64,000 nucleotides of DNA, from positions 1,697,501 through 1,761,500 of the forward strand of contig NZ_BPIM01000001.1 in assembly GCF_026004115.1 (NCBI RefSeq), written 5' to 3'. Below the pieces are notes generated by a model that saw nothing but the letters and a program-made list of their open reading frames with translations, searched no databases and had not been told where the DNA came from. The DNA is from Meiothermus sp. Its GTDB lineage: Bacteria; Deinococcota; Deinococci; Deinococcales; Thermaceae. This document shows, in pieces, positions 7,891-15,911 of this stretch (position 1 is its first letter; each line of letters begins with the position of its first letter). Position numbers and translations under genes: made by a program.

Positions 7891-9339
7891 CTAAAGCCAG
7901 CTCGAGAAATCCACCTCGCGCTCGCCGATTTTGAAGCTGTAGGGGCCGGTTTGTTCGATGCTAGGGGTGGCCTCGAGCCAGGCCCTAAGTTGCTCCCGTT
8001 CCTCGTCGTCCAGCCATTCGGGGGGGTCGGAGGTGGCCTTGAAGCCCGCAACCAGCGCCAGGTCTTGCAGCACGGCCCGCTGCGCTGGGGTGAGCAGGTT
8101 GTAGCGGGAGCGGAAGTAGGCCACATCCGGGTCGGTATGCACCAGGGGCTTGAGCCAGAGCCGGTGCAGGCAGGTGCGCAGGGCGTTGTAGGCGGCCGGG
8201 CCGGTGGGGTCGTGCAAGAACACCCGCCGGTCTTCGTTGTCCCAGTAGGGAGCTACATCCGGCCCAATACGAAGCCCATCCACCAGCCCCAACGAGGCAA
8301 TAATGGGTGCTCCGCAAGCCAGAATATACACATCGTCGCCGGCGGCCTCGCGGATTACACGCAGCGCCTCGCGGTAGGCGTCCTCCCGCGCCTCCCCGCC
8401 CGGCCTTTTTCCCGGTAGGGCCGCTGCATACAAAAAGTCGAGCTTCAAGTACCGGTAGCCCCAGCCCCGCACCGTCTGGATCAGGCTGCGCAGCCAGTAC
8501 TGTACCGCCGGTAGGGTCACGTCCAGGGCGTAGAAGCCGCCCCAGTTGTTGCCTGCCGGAACCAGCTCGCCCTGCTCGTCGCGCAAGAACCAGTCGGGGT
8601 GTTCCTTGAACAGGTTGGAGCTGGGCCGGGCAATAAAGGGGGCCAGCCAGAGGCCGGGGGTGAGGCCCTGGCTCTGGGCCCTGAGCGCGATGGCGCTCAT
8701 CCCAGAGGGGAACTTGTGGTTGGGCTCCCAGTCGCCCATATTTTGCTGCCAGCCGTCGTCTACCTGAAACACCTCGAAAGGCAGGCCCTGCAAACCGGCG
8801 ATGGTCTGGAGCAACTGGCCTTCGGAGATGTCGCTGTAGTAGCTATACCAGCTGCACCACACCCGCGGCGCAGGCCGCTGGGCCCGCACCCCCAGGGTGG
8901 TAGCGAGCAGTTCGGCGTAGCGGCTCAGAACCTGCTGGGCTTCGCCGTAGGCCAAGAACCACTGCATTTCGTGGTCGCACGCGCCCTTCAGATTCAGGCG
9001 GTCGGCCTCGACACGGGCGCCGAGTCGCAGCGCCCCCAGAAAAAGCATACGCCCGTCGTAGCCCTCGAGGCCCCCCAGGCCACTGCCGCCGTGGACGGGC
9101 GAGAGGGCGTAGGCGGGGTCGTCGCACTGGGGGCGGCGTTCGGGGGGCAGGATGGGCCTGGGGTTTTCCTTGAGGCTGACCCAGGCGGCCTCGCTCCAGC
9201 TCTGCCAACCATGCTTGAAAAACAGGGTGCGGCCAAAAGGATGCCCAATCTGCACATGCTTGCCATGCAACAGGTAGCCACCCAGAGTCTCCTCGAGCCT
9301 CCCTGCATTAATGTGAAAGTCGTAGCCCTGAATCTGCAT
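7891..9339 (-). CDS. alpha-galactosidase, GH36
   Basis: 482 residues from ATG at 9339, two bases after the beta-galactosidase stop, so the two are coupled. It hydrolyses terminal alpha-galactosides such as melibiose and raffinose. No signal peptide, so it acts in the cytoplasm on imported sugars. The YLKLDF motif puts the nucleophile at Asp301 and the RIGPD motif puts the acid/base at Asp361, as in Thermus GH36 enzymes. The short length (about 480, without the large N-terminal domain of many GH36 members) is the Thermus type. A cytosolic enzyme beside an ABC sugar importer indicates uptake of intact galacto-oligosaccharides. Confidence 0.93.
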   Translation of the reverse strand: MQIQGYDFHINAGRLEETLGGYLLHGKHVQIGHPFGRTLFFKHGWQSWSEAAWVSLKENPRPILPPERRPQCDDPAYALSPVHGGSGLGGLEGYDGRMLFLGALRLGARVEADRLNLKGACDHEMQWFLAYGEAQQVLSRYAELLATTLGVRAQRPAPRVWCSWYSYYSDISEGQLLQTIAGLQGLPFEVFQVDDGWQQNMGDWEPNHKFPSGMSAIALRAQSQGLTPGLWLAPFIARPSSNLFKEHPDWFLRDEQGELVPAGNNWGGFYALDVTLPAVQYWLRSLIQTVRGWGYRYLKLDFLYAAALPGKRPGGEAREDAYREALRVIREAAGDDVYILACGAPIIASLGLVDGLRIGPDVAPYWDNEDRRVFLHDPTGPAAYNALRTCLHRLWLKPLVHTDPDVAYFRSRYNLLTPAQRAVLQDLALVAGFKATSDPPEWLDDEEREQLRAWLEATPSIEQTGPYSFKIGEREVDFSSWL

Positions 9340-9341
9340 GT

Positions 9342-11285
9342 TCACCCCGCTTTCCAGATGCAAAAATTATAGGCCTCGAGGGTGGGGCCTCCTACCAGGA
9401 ACCGGGCGTTTGTGGGGGCGGGGGCGGGTTGAGGTTGGCCAGAGTAGTTGAAGGCGAAAACCCAGTCGCCGCGTCTGCGGACGCGTATACCCTCGGGTAC
9501 GGGGTGAAGCGGTAGATCCAGGTTTTTGGCCAGGGCACCCAGGTAGCTTTGCAGGAAGTCCTGGCCCGGCCAGAAGGCCAGGTAGTGGTGGTTCTGGTGC
9601 TGGTACAGAGCGCCCTTGCCATCGCCAAATGTGGCCTGGGGGGGTAAGTCCGATTCAACCCACTCCTTCCATATCCCAGATGGCCATTCCAGGCCGTTCC
9701 AGCGCACCGGTTCGGATAGTCCAGGACGGGTACTCTCCACCCGCGTCACCCTGAGTGGCAGCAAATCCTGTAAGCGCCCCGGCGGCAGGGTGGGCGGAAT
9801 GCTCAGAAACTCGGTTTTGGAACCGCTCCGGGGGCCCCACACCACAACACCCTGGTGGTGGCGGAAAATTTCCAGGGCAGCCTCTGAGACCACAGGCAGG
9901 CTGGGCACCACCACCAGCCGGTACGGCTCCAGACGGGCCCCTGGGGGCACAAAGTCTACATCCAGGCCCAGCGCGCGCAGGGCTTCGTAAAACACCCAAA
10001 CCAGGTCGCGGTAAATAAACTCCCGGCCCTGGGGCTGAATCCGGTAAACCCAGTCGGCCTCGTAGTCGAAAACCAGCGCCACCGGCGCGGGGCTGCTGGG
10101 GGGCAGCGGGCCCAGGCTCTGGAGCTCCTCGGCTACCCGTGCGGCCTCGGAAAAGCCCACATCGGGCTCAAAGTCGGGGCGGTTGAGGCCGGCATGGAAC
10201 TGCTCCTGGGCCTGAGGAAACTGCCGCCAGCGGAAGTAGCTCACCACCTCGGCCCCGTGGGCCAGGGCCTCCCAGGTCCAAAGCCGCACCACGCCGGGGG
10301 CCGGAGCGGGGTTGTGGTGGGCCCAGTTGACCGGCCCCGGCTGCTGCTCCATCACCCACCACCGCGGCTTCACCCCACGGTACAGGTCGTGGTGAAAGGC
10401 GGCGATGTCGGGGTGGCCGGTGCGGGCGTAGCGGATTTTTTCTTCCGCTGTACAGGGCAGCACGTCCATGTCGGTGAAGCCCAAAGGATAGCTGTCCCAC
10501 CCGGCGATGTCTAAGTCCTGGGCTAGCTTGAAGTGATCGAAGTCGGGGGTGTAGCCCATGAAGTTGTGCACGATGAAGCGCTTCGGTGAGTAGGCCCGCA
10601 GAATTTCCACCTGCATCCGGTTGAAGGCTGCTACCTGCTCGGAGCTGAAGCGGTAAAAGTCCAGCCAGTGGGCGGGGTTAGCTTCGGTGACGGTCTGATT
10701 GGGCAGATCCACCTCGCCAAAGGAGCGGTACTCCATGCTCCAGAAGACGTTGCCCCAGGCCCGGTTGAGGGCCTCGATGCTGCCGTAGCGGGCCTGGAGC
10801 CACAGCCGGAAAGCCCGCAGATCTTCGGGGCCATAGCTGCGGGTGGTGTCGTGACAGCCGTACTCGTTGTCGGTCTGCCAGCCCGCTACATGGGGATGTT
10901 GGCCATAGCGCTGGGCCAGCAGGGTCACGATGCGGCGGGCCTCCTCGAGGTAGACCCGGCTGCTGAAGCTGTAGTGGCGACGGGAGCCAAACCTGCGCGG
11001 GCGACCTTGTATATCGTAGGCCAACACGTCCGGGTGCTGATCTATTAGCCACTTGGGCGGGGTGGCCGTAGGGGTGCCCAGCACCACTTTGAGCCCGGCC
11101 TGGCCCAGGGTTTCGATGGCCTCGTCCAGCCAGGCCCAGGCGAAGCGGCCCGGATCGGGCTCTATACGGCTCCAGGCAAACTCGCCGATGCGGACGTAGG
11201 TAAGGCCCAGCTCGCGCATGCGGCGGGCATCCTCGGCCCAGCGCTCGCGGGGCCAGTGTTCGGGGTAGTAGCAGACGCCTAGCAT
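9342..11285 (-). CDS. beta-galactosidase, GH42
   Basis: 647 residues, ATG at 11285. GH42 enzymes cleave beta-galactosides with two glutamates. The acid/base is Glu141 in TDNEYG and the nucleophile Glu313 in [13 protein letters not shown], nearly the numbering of the Thermus A4 enzyme. The zinc-binding cysteines of that enzyme (position 106 and a cluster near 150) are replaced here; residue 106 is Ser. No signal peptide. The start lies 149 bases downstream of the permease stop, so it may have some independent transcription, but orientation and spacing fit one operon with the alpha-galactosidase. Confidence 0.94.
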   Translation of the reverse strand: MLGVCYYPEHWPRERWAEDARRMRELGLTYVRIGEFAWSRIEPDPGRFAWAWLDEAIETLGQAGLKVVLGTPTATPPKWLIDQHPDVLAYDIQGRPRRFGSRRHYSFSSRVYLEEARRIVTLLAQRYGQHPHVAGWQTDNEYGCHDTTRSYGPEDLRAFRLWLQARYGSIEALNRAWGNVFWSMEYRSFGEVDLPNQTVTEANPAHWLDFYRFSSEQVAAFNRMQVEILRAYSPKRFIVHNFMGYTPDFDHFKLAQDLDIAGWDSYPLGFTDMDVLPCTAEEKIRYARTGHPDIAAFHHDLYRGVKPRWWVMEQQPGPVNWAHHNPAPAPGVVRLWTWEALAHGAEVVSYFRWRQFPQAQEQFHAGLNRPDFEPDVGFSEAARVAEELQSLGPLPPSSPAPVALVFDYEADWVYRIQPQGREFIYRDLVWVFYEALRALGLDVDFVPPGARLEPYRLVVVPSLPVVSEAALEIFRHHQGVVVWGPRSGSKTEFLSIPPTLPPGRLQDLLPLRVTRVESTRPGLSEPVRWNGLEWPSGIWKEWVESDLPPQATFGDGKGALYQHQNHHYLAFWPGQDFLQSYLGALAKNLDLPLHPVPEGIRVRRRGDWVFAFNYSGQPQPAPAPTNARFLVGGPTLEAYNFCIWKAG

Positions 11286-11433
11286 AAGTCAGGGATGATC
11301 GGAATTTGGTAGCGTTTTGAGCGATGATTTTTAGCCTTTCTTGCGATGGAAAACCGTTGTACTGTGCTCACATAACCTTCTGTGATTGATAGAAGCTAAA
11401 CCCATAACAAATTCGTTGCGGTGTTCTTGCCGC

Positions 11434-12444
11434 TCAGTCCTTTACACCACCAGCGGTGATACCGGCGATGAAGTAGCGTTGCAAAAACAAGAACAAAATC
11501 AGGAAAGGCAAGGTGGTCATCACAGCCCCCACCATAATGCCCCCCCACGAAACCCGCGTCAGCCCGATCAGGGAGCCCAGCGCCACCGGAGCGGTCTGCA
11601 TGGCCCGGTCCGAGAGCACCAGCAAGGGCCACAGATAGTCGTTCCAGGAGGCCAGGAACAAGATAATCGCCAGGGCCGCCATGGCCGGGAGCACCAGCGG
11701 CACCGCTACGCGGAAAAAGATGCGAAACTCGCCTGCCCCATCTATACGGGCCGCTTCCAGCAGGCTTTGCGGCACGCTCAGGAAGTTTTGCCGCATAAAA
11801 AACACCCCCAGGCTATTGGCCAGCGAGGGCAGAATCACCGCCCAGTAGGTGTTGGTCAGGCGGAAGTCGAAGGTCATGGCCTCGCGCAGCGCGGGCACGC
11901 CCAAAAACAGGTAGGCCAGCCCGGCCAACCCGTAGCCCACCCAGACCAGCCGCCCCAGGGCGGGCGAGAACTTCAGCCAGGCCAGCAGGGCGGCAATCCC
12001 GCCAAACACGGCCATCCCGATCAGGATGGCCAGAAGGGTTTTGGCCTCGCGGGCCACCAGAATGAACTGCGGAATCACCACCGCGAAATAGGGGATGGTC
12101 AGGGTGGCAATCACCAGCGAAAACACCACCCCCTTGCCCCAGAAATCGAAGCGGGCAAAGGCATAGCCGGCCAGGCTGGTCAAAAAGATCGAGAGCACCG
12201 TGTAGATACCCGCGACCATGATGCTGTTGAAGAGGGTTCGCAAGAAGTTGGTGTCGGCTTGCAGGCTTTGCAGGTTGGTGGCAAACTGATTGCCCGGCAG
12301 AATCGGGGTGGGGGTGCTGAAGATGGCTATCTCGGGGTGGGTTGAGAAAACGAACATCAGCCACAGCGGGGCCAGCCACAACAGCGCCAGGGGGGTTAGA
12401 AACAGGTGCAGCCAGAAGCTGCGCCACCACAGCCGCCGCTTCAC
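11434..12444 (-). CDS. ABC sugar transporter permease (MalG/LacG type)
   Basis: 336 residues with about seven hydrophobic segments; a typical binding-protein-dependent permease with the cytoplasmic EAA loop EAARIDGAGEFRIFFRVAVP that contacts the ATPase. It is longer than the usual ~280 because of an extra pair of hydrophobic segments around residues 115-175 (LLAILIGMAVFGGIAALLAW region), a feature of one MalG-like subgroup. Its ATG overlaps the stop of the upstream permease by four bases. No ABC ATPase gene is in the locus, so a shared MsmK-like ATPase encoded elsewhere is presumably used. Confidence 0.9.
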   Translation of the reverse strand: MKRRLWWRSFWLHLFLTPLALLWLAPLWLMFVFSTHPEIAIFSTPTPILPGNQFATNLQSLQADTNFLRTLFNSIMVAGIYTVLSIFLTSLAGYAFARFDFWGKGVVFSLVIATLTIPYFAVVIPQFILVAREAKTLLAILIGMAVFGGIAALLAWLKFSPALGRLVWVGYGLAGLAYLFLGVPALREAMTFDFRLTNTYWAVILPSLANSLGVFFMRQNFLSVPQSLLEAARIDGAGEFRIFFRVAVPLVLPAMAALAIILFLASWNDYLWPLLVLSDRAMQTAPVALGSLIGLTRVSWGGIMVGAVMTTLPFLILFLFLQRYFIAGITAGGVKD

Positions 12445-13280
12445 GATTCCCTCCCGAAAAGCCTGAGCTGGATGATGGAGAAGACCAGCGCCAGCAGGGT
12501 GATGGCATAGGCGATAGTAGAGGCGTAGCCAAAGTTGATGTTCTGGAAGCCCTGGCGGTAAAGGTAGACCCCTAAGGTGGTGGTGGCGGTGCCGGGGCCG
12601 CCGTTGGTAATGAGCCAGGGCTCGGTGAAGAGCTGCAGGGTACCGATAATGGAAAGCACCAGGCAGAACAAGAGCACCGGGCGCAGGCTGGGCACAGTGA
12701 TGCGCCAGAACTGCTGCCAGGGGCTGGCCCCGTCAATCTCGGCGGCCTCGTAGATGTCTTTGGGGATGCTTTGCAGCCCGGCCAGGATGATGATGGCGTT
12801 GTAGCCCGTCCAGCGCCAGGTGAGGGTGGTGATGATGACGGCCATGGCGCCCACGGGGTCAAAGATCCAGTTCAAATCCAGGCCCAGCGCGGCGTTAACG
12901 GCGCCGTTTTGGTTAAAAAGCAGGCGAAACACTGCCGAGTAGGCCACCGCCCCCACCACCACCGGGGCAAAAAAGGCAAAGCGAAAAAAGCCTCTGGCCC
13001 GCAGCAATTGCGAGTTCAGTGCAACTGCCAGCACGGTCGCCAGGGCCAGCATGATAGGTACCTGGATGACCAGAATCAGCACCGTGTTGCGCAGGGCGTC
13101 CCAAAAAGCCGCATCGCCCAGGATGCGGCCCCAGTTGATACTGAGGTTCCACACCGGTGGGAAAACCCGGGTGTTCTGAAACGAGAGCAACAGCGACTCG
13201 AGGATCGGCCAGGCCCAGAACAAGGCGAAAATCGCCAGGTAAGGACTCAAAAAAAGATAAGGGGTCGCGCTACGTTTCAC
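12441..13280 (-). CDS. ABC sugar transporter permease (MalF/LacF type)
   Basis: 279 residues, GTG start at 13280, six predicted membrane segments and the EAA loop EAAEIDGASPWQQFWRITVP. It forms the membrane channel with the downstream permease for galactoside import. The start is set by GGGAGGAAG six to eight bases upstream; that ribosome binding site is itself the last copy edge of the 42-bp tandem repeat. The GTG also overlaps the TGA of an open frame running through the repeat, so translation may be coupled to reading of the repeat. Confidence 0.9.
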   Translation of the reverse strand: MKRSATPYLFLSPYLAIFALFWAWPILESLLLSFQNTRVFPPVWNLSINWGRILGDAAFWDALRNTVLILVIQVPIMLALATVLAVALNSQLLRARGFFRFAFFAPVVVGAVAYSAVFRLLFNQNGAVNAALGLDLNWIFDPVGAMAVIITTLTWRWTGYNAIIILAGLQSIPKDIYEAAEIDGASPWQQFWRITVPSLRPVLLFCLVLSIIGTLQLFTEPWLITNGGPGTATTTLGVYLYRQGFQNINFGYASTIAYAITLLALVFSIIQLRLFGRES

Positions 13281-13282
13281 GC

Positions 13283-13500
13283 TTCCTCCCGTACAGCAGT
13301 AAGTGTTGCCGAGCAGTACGCGGCTTCCTCCCGTACGGCAGTGGGTGTTGCCGAGCAGTACGCGGCTTCCTCCCGTACGGCAGTGGGTGTTGCCGAGCAG
13401 TACGCGGCTTCCTCCCGTACGGCAGTGGGTGTTGCCGAGCAGTACGCGGCTTCCTCCCGTACGGCAGTGGGTGTTGCCGAGCAGTACGCGGCTTCCTCCT
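13283..13500. repeat. 42-bp tandem repeat, five full copies plus a partial sixth
   Basis: Units at 13283-13324, 13325-13366, 13367-13408, 13409-13450 and 13451-13492, then a partial copy from 13493. Unit 1 differs at a few bases (ACAGCAGTAAG for ACGGCAGTGGG); the others are identical. Each unit carries, on the minus strand, GGGAGGAA, the Shine-Dalgarno sequence used by the permease gene, and an imperfect 5-bp hairpin (CGGCA/TGCCG). Because 42 is a multiple of three, an ATG-started minus-strand frame (13528 to 13277) stays open through all copies, encoding a 14-residue repeat around AAYCSATPTAVREE, and ends in GTGA over the permease start. Likely unstable in copy number. Confidence 0.95.
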
Positions 13501-13569
13501 GGCCAAAAGTCTGGTTGATAGGTTGCATCTCACGGGATGTTCCAAAGGAATTCTACTGTTGTAAAAGTC

Positions 13570-13595
13570 GGGGGGTGAGGTTGCCCCCACCCCCC
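13570..13595 (-). terminator. intra-operon hairpin after the sugar-binding protein gene
   Basis: GGGGGGTG (13570-13577) pairs with CACCCCCC (13588-13595) around a 10-base loop, 10 bases after the binding-protein stop. On the minus strand it is followed by GACTTTTAC, a poor U-tract. It looks like a partial terminator or mRNA stabiliser, the common way to make more binding protein than permease. Confidence 0.55.
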
Positions 13596-13604
13596 ACAAA
13601 ACGT

Positions 13605-14894
13605 TTAGCGTGCTATGGGTAGACCGGTGGCCTGCGAGATTTGCTGGGCGGCGGCGTCGAGGGCCGCCTTGGCACTGGGGAAGCGCCCGGCTACATAGTC
13701 GGCCTGGGTTTTGACCATGATGGCGCGGGCTTCCTGGAAGAACTGGGTGCCACGGGCCGCAGGCACATTGCCCAGGGTGCCCAGGATGACCTGCCAGATG
13801 CGCTGGTTGCCCCAGTAAGGCTGGGGTTGGTTGACATAGGGGTCGCGGGTGGCGGCCAGGAGCGAGGGTACCAGCCCGAATTGCTTGAGCATGGTCACCT
13901 GGCCTTCGGTGGTGCCCAGGGCATAGCGGACGAAAGCCCAGGCCGCTTCCTTGTTGCGCGAGGAGGCCGGAATGGCCAGCGCTGAGCCGCCCAGGTTGGC
14001 CGCACGCACGCCGCCGGCCCGCGAAGCAGGCATGGGGTAGACACCCCACTTGCCGCTCTGGTCGGGGGCGTTGGAGCGGATGGTGCCTTCGTACCAGGCG
14101 CCGAACATGCTGGTGGCTACGGTACCGGCCTTGAAGGCCTGGATTTGCTCGTTCCAGCCGCCCTGCATCACGACTCCGGCGTCAATGAGTTTTTTGACCG
14201 TCTCGAGGGCCGTTATACAGCCGGGCTGATTAACCGTGACAGCGCTGGCCTCGTTGTTGAAATAGAAGCAACTGTTCTGGTTGGCCAGCATGCGGAACCA
14301 CTCGTCGTCCTGGCCGTTGGCAATCACGCCTACCTTAACCCGGTTGTTGGTTGCTGCAGCGATCTTCTTACCTGCGGCGATGAAGTCGTCCCAGGTGCGG
14401 ATGGTGGCGGGGTTGACCCCGGCCTGGCTATAGATGTCGCGCCGGTAGAACATCACCACCGGGCCGGAGTCCCAGGGCATGGCGAAGACCTTGTTGCCCA
14501 CGGTCAGTTCGGTCCACTTGAAGGCGGGGAACTGGTTGCGCAGGGTCGAGGCCGCGGGTTGCAGGGTGTTCATATCGGTGAAGCAGTTGGGAAAGCGGGC
14601 CCAGAACACCTCGGCTTCGTTGTTTTCGATGGAGTATACGTCGGGCAGGTCGCCGCCGCCCGCCGCACAGCCGGCCAGGCCGCGGTCGTAGGTGGCCTGG
14701 TTGCCGATGTCGAGCACCGTGACCTTAACGTTGGGGAAGAGCTTGTTAAAGCCGGGGATGTTGGCCTCCAGGGCCTTGGCGGCAATGTCCCAGCTCCACA
14801 CGGTAATCTCACCGCGCAGGTTGGGGTTCCCCTGTATCTGGGCCGAGGCCACCGTGAGGGCCAGGGCCGCACCTAAAACCAGTAGACGTTTCAT
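13605..14894 (-). CDS. ABC sugar-binding protein (family 1 solute-binding)
   Basis: 429 residues. A Sec signal peptide (MKRLLVLGAALALTVASAQ) is visible and there is no lipobox cysteine, so the protein is periplasmic rather than lipid-anchored. Sequence features such as GEITVWSWD, FAMPWDSGPVVMFYRRD and the C-terminal FVRYALGTTEGQ region are those of family 1 oligosaccharide-binding proteins. It is the first gene of the galactoside operon, with AAGGAGGGATAC before the ATG. The substrate is inferred from the downstream alpha- and beta-galactosidases. Confidence 0.92.
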   Translation of the reverse strand: MKRLLVLGAALALTVASAQIQGNPNLRGEITVWSWDIAAKALEANIPGFNKLFPNVKVTVLDIGNQATYDRGLAGCAAGGGDLPDVYSIENNEAEVFWARFPNCFTDMNTLQPAASTLRNQFPAFKWTELTVGNKVFAMPWDSGPVVMFYRRDIYSQAGVNPATIRTWDDFIAAGKKIAAATNNRVKVGVIANGQDDEWFRMLANQNSCFYFNNEASAVTVNQPGCITALETVKKLIDAGVVMQGGWNEQIQAFKAGTVATSMFGAWYEGTIRSNAPDQSGKWGVYPMPASRAGGVRAANLGGSALAIPASSRNKEAAWAFVRYALGTTEGQVTMLKQFGLVPSLLAATRDPYVNQPQPYWGNQRIWQVILGTLGNVPAARGTQFFQEARAIMVKTQADYVAGRFPSAKAALDAAAQQISQATGLPIAR

Positions 14895-15004
14895 GTATCC
14901 CTCCTTAGATACCCGCCTTTTCCGGGGCTCCGGTGCATAGGACAGGGCAATGCCTGACCCGCGTATGGACGAAGCGGTTCCGTTCCCCGTTAAGGTTCAA
15001 GGGG

Positions 15005-15034
15005 AGTTTATCGGGAACACTTTGAACTTGTCAA
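15005..15034 (-). promoter_or_regulatory. promoter of the galactoside operon
   Basis: On the minus strand TTGACA (15029-15034), an 18-base gap and TAAACT (15005-15010). This gives a leader of about 100 bases before the binding-protein ATG, with a consensus Shine-Dalgarno sequence. Confidence 0.6.
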
Positions 15035-15053
15035 TAGTTATGAACGTTTGCGT

Positions 15054-15062
15054 AAACTTTCG
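15054..15062. promoter_or_regulatory. candidate DeoR-family operator upstream of the operon promoter
   Basis: AAACTTTCG lies about 20 bases upstream of the -35 box of the galactoside operon. The same nine bases occur on the minus strand inside the promoter of the deoR-type gene. Shared sites in both promoters suggest the repressor's target; inferred only. Confidence 0.35.
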
Positions 15063-15071
15063 AAAAAGGGT

Positions 15072-15854
15072 TCAGATACGGCGGGCCACCGCCACCTCGA
15101 GCCCCTTGTTGCGCAGGGCCTCGAGATCTTCTTTTTTTGCTTTGGAATCGGTGATGAGCAGGTCAGCTGCCCCTAACGGCCCAATACGCGCTGCGGCCAC
15201 CTGCATGATTTTGCTGTGGTCAGCCAGCACGATGGTCTCGCGGGCGGCTTCCATCATGGCCCGCTTAATCTCGGCTTCTTGCAGATTGGTGTTGGTGAAG
15301 CCCTTATCGGGGTGTACCCCGTTGCAGCCCAGAAAAACCTTGTCGGCATTGATTTCACGCAGAAGCAAGCTGCCATAGGGGTTAACCAGCGAGTGCTGCA
15401 AGGGCCTGAGGGTACCTCCGGTAACGATGACGGTAATGCCCGGGTGCGACTCCAGGAGCAGGGCAATGTTGAGGCCACTGGTAATCACTACCACGTTCCG
15501 TAGCGAGGGCGAGAGGGCCTTGGCCAGTTCGGTGGTGGTGCTGCCCACATCCAAAATGATGGTCTCGCCATCGCGTACCAGACCAGCAGCATAGCCGCCA
15601 ATGCTCTCTTTTTCGCGCGCGTGAACCTGCCGGGTTTCTTCCAGGGGCAACTCAAAGCGTTTGGTCTCCGCCGGAACCGCGCCCCCCCGGGTGCGGCGCA
15701 GCAAGCCCTGTTGCTCCAGATACTCCAGGTCGGTGCGGATGGTAACGGTGGAAACCCCGAAGTGTTCGGCCAGCTGACGCACCTGCAATCGGCCATCGCG
15801 GCGCAGCACCTCCAGGATTTCCCGATGGCGAAAGGTGGCCTCGAGGGAGGGCAT
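15072..15854 (-). CDS. DeoR/GlpR-family transcriptional repressor
   Basis: 260 residues with an N-terminal DeoR helix-turn-helix (RREILEVLRRDGRLQVRQLAEHFGVS onward, residues ~9-60; signature VSTVTIRTDLEYLEQQGLLRRTRGGA split around residue 40) and a C-terminal sugar-phosphate sensor domain (LDVGSTTTELAKAL, ITSGLNIALLLE, FLGCNGVHPDKGFTN). Such proteins repress sugar operons and release DNA on binding a phosphorylated sugar. It is encoded just upstream of, and in the same direction as, the galactoside operon, so it is the obvious regulator. Its own promoter is leaderless and contains the candidate operator, suggesting autorepression. Confidence 0.9.
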   Translation of the reverse strand: MPSLEATFRHREILEVLRRDGRLQVRQLAEHFGVSTVTIRTDLEYLEQQGLLRRTRGGAVPAETKRFELPLEETRQVHAREKESIGGYAAGLVRDGETIILDVGSTTTELAKALSPSLRNVVVITSGLNIALLLESHPGITVIVTGGTLRPLQHSLVNPYGSLLLREINADKVFLGCNGVHPDKGFTNTNLQEAEIKRAMMEAARETIVLADHSKIMQVAAARIGPLGAADLLITDSKAKKEDLEALRNKGLEVAVARRI

Positions 15855-15860
15855 AGCGAA

Positions 15861-15889
15861 AGCATACGAAAGTTTGACAAAGAAGACAA
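15861..15889 (-). promoter_or_regulatory. leaderless promoter of the DeoR-type gene
   Basis: On the minus strand TTGTCT (15884-15889), a 17-base gap, TATGCT (15861-15866), then six bases to the ATG at 15854. Confidence 0.6.
15867..15875. promoter_or_regulatory. candidate DeoR-family operator in the regulator's own promoter
   Basis: Minus-strand AAACTTTCG between the -10 and -35 boxes, matching the copy at 15054-15062. A second TTTCG half follows at the -10/start junction, giving a direct repeat with 10-11 base spacing. Confidence 0.35.
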
Positions 15890-15911
15890 ACCAAGCTGAA
15901 GCAAGAGAAAC

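Noticed and set aside
13283-13500. Tandem units could suggest a CRISPR array.
   Set aside because: The 42-bp units follow each other without spacers and no cas gene is near; it is a simple tandem repeat.
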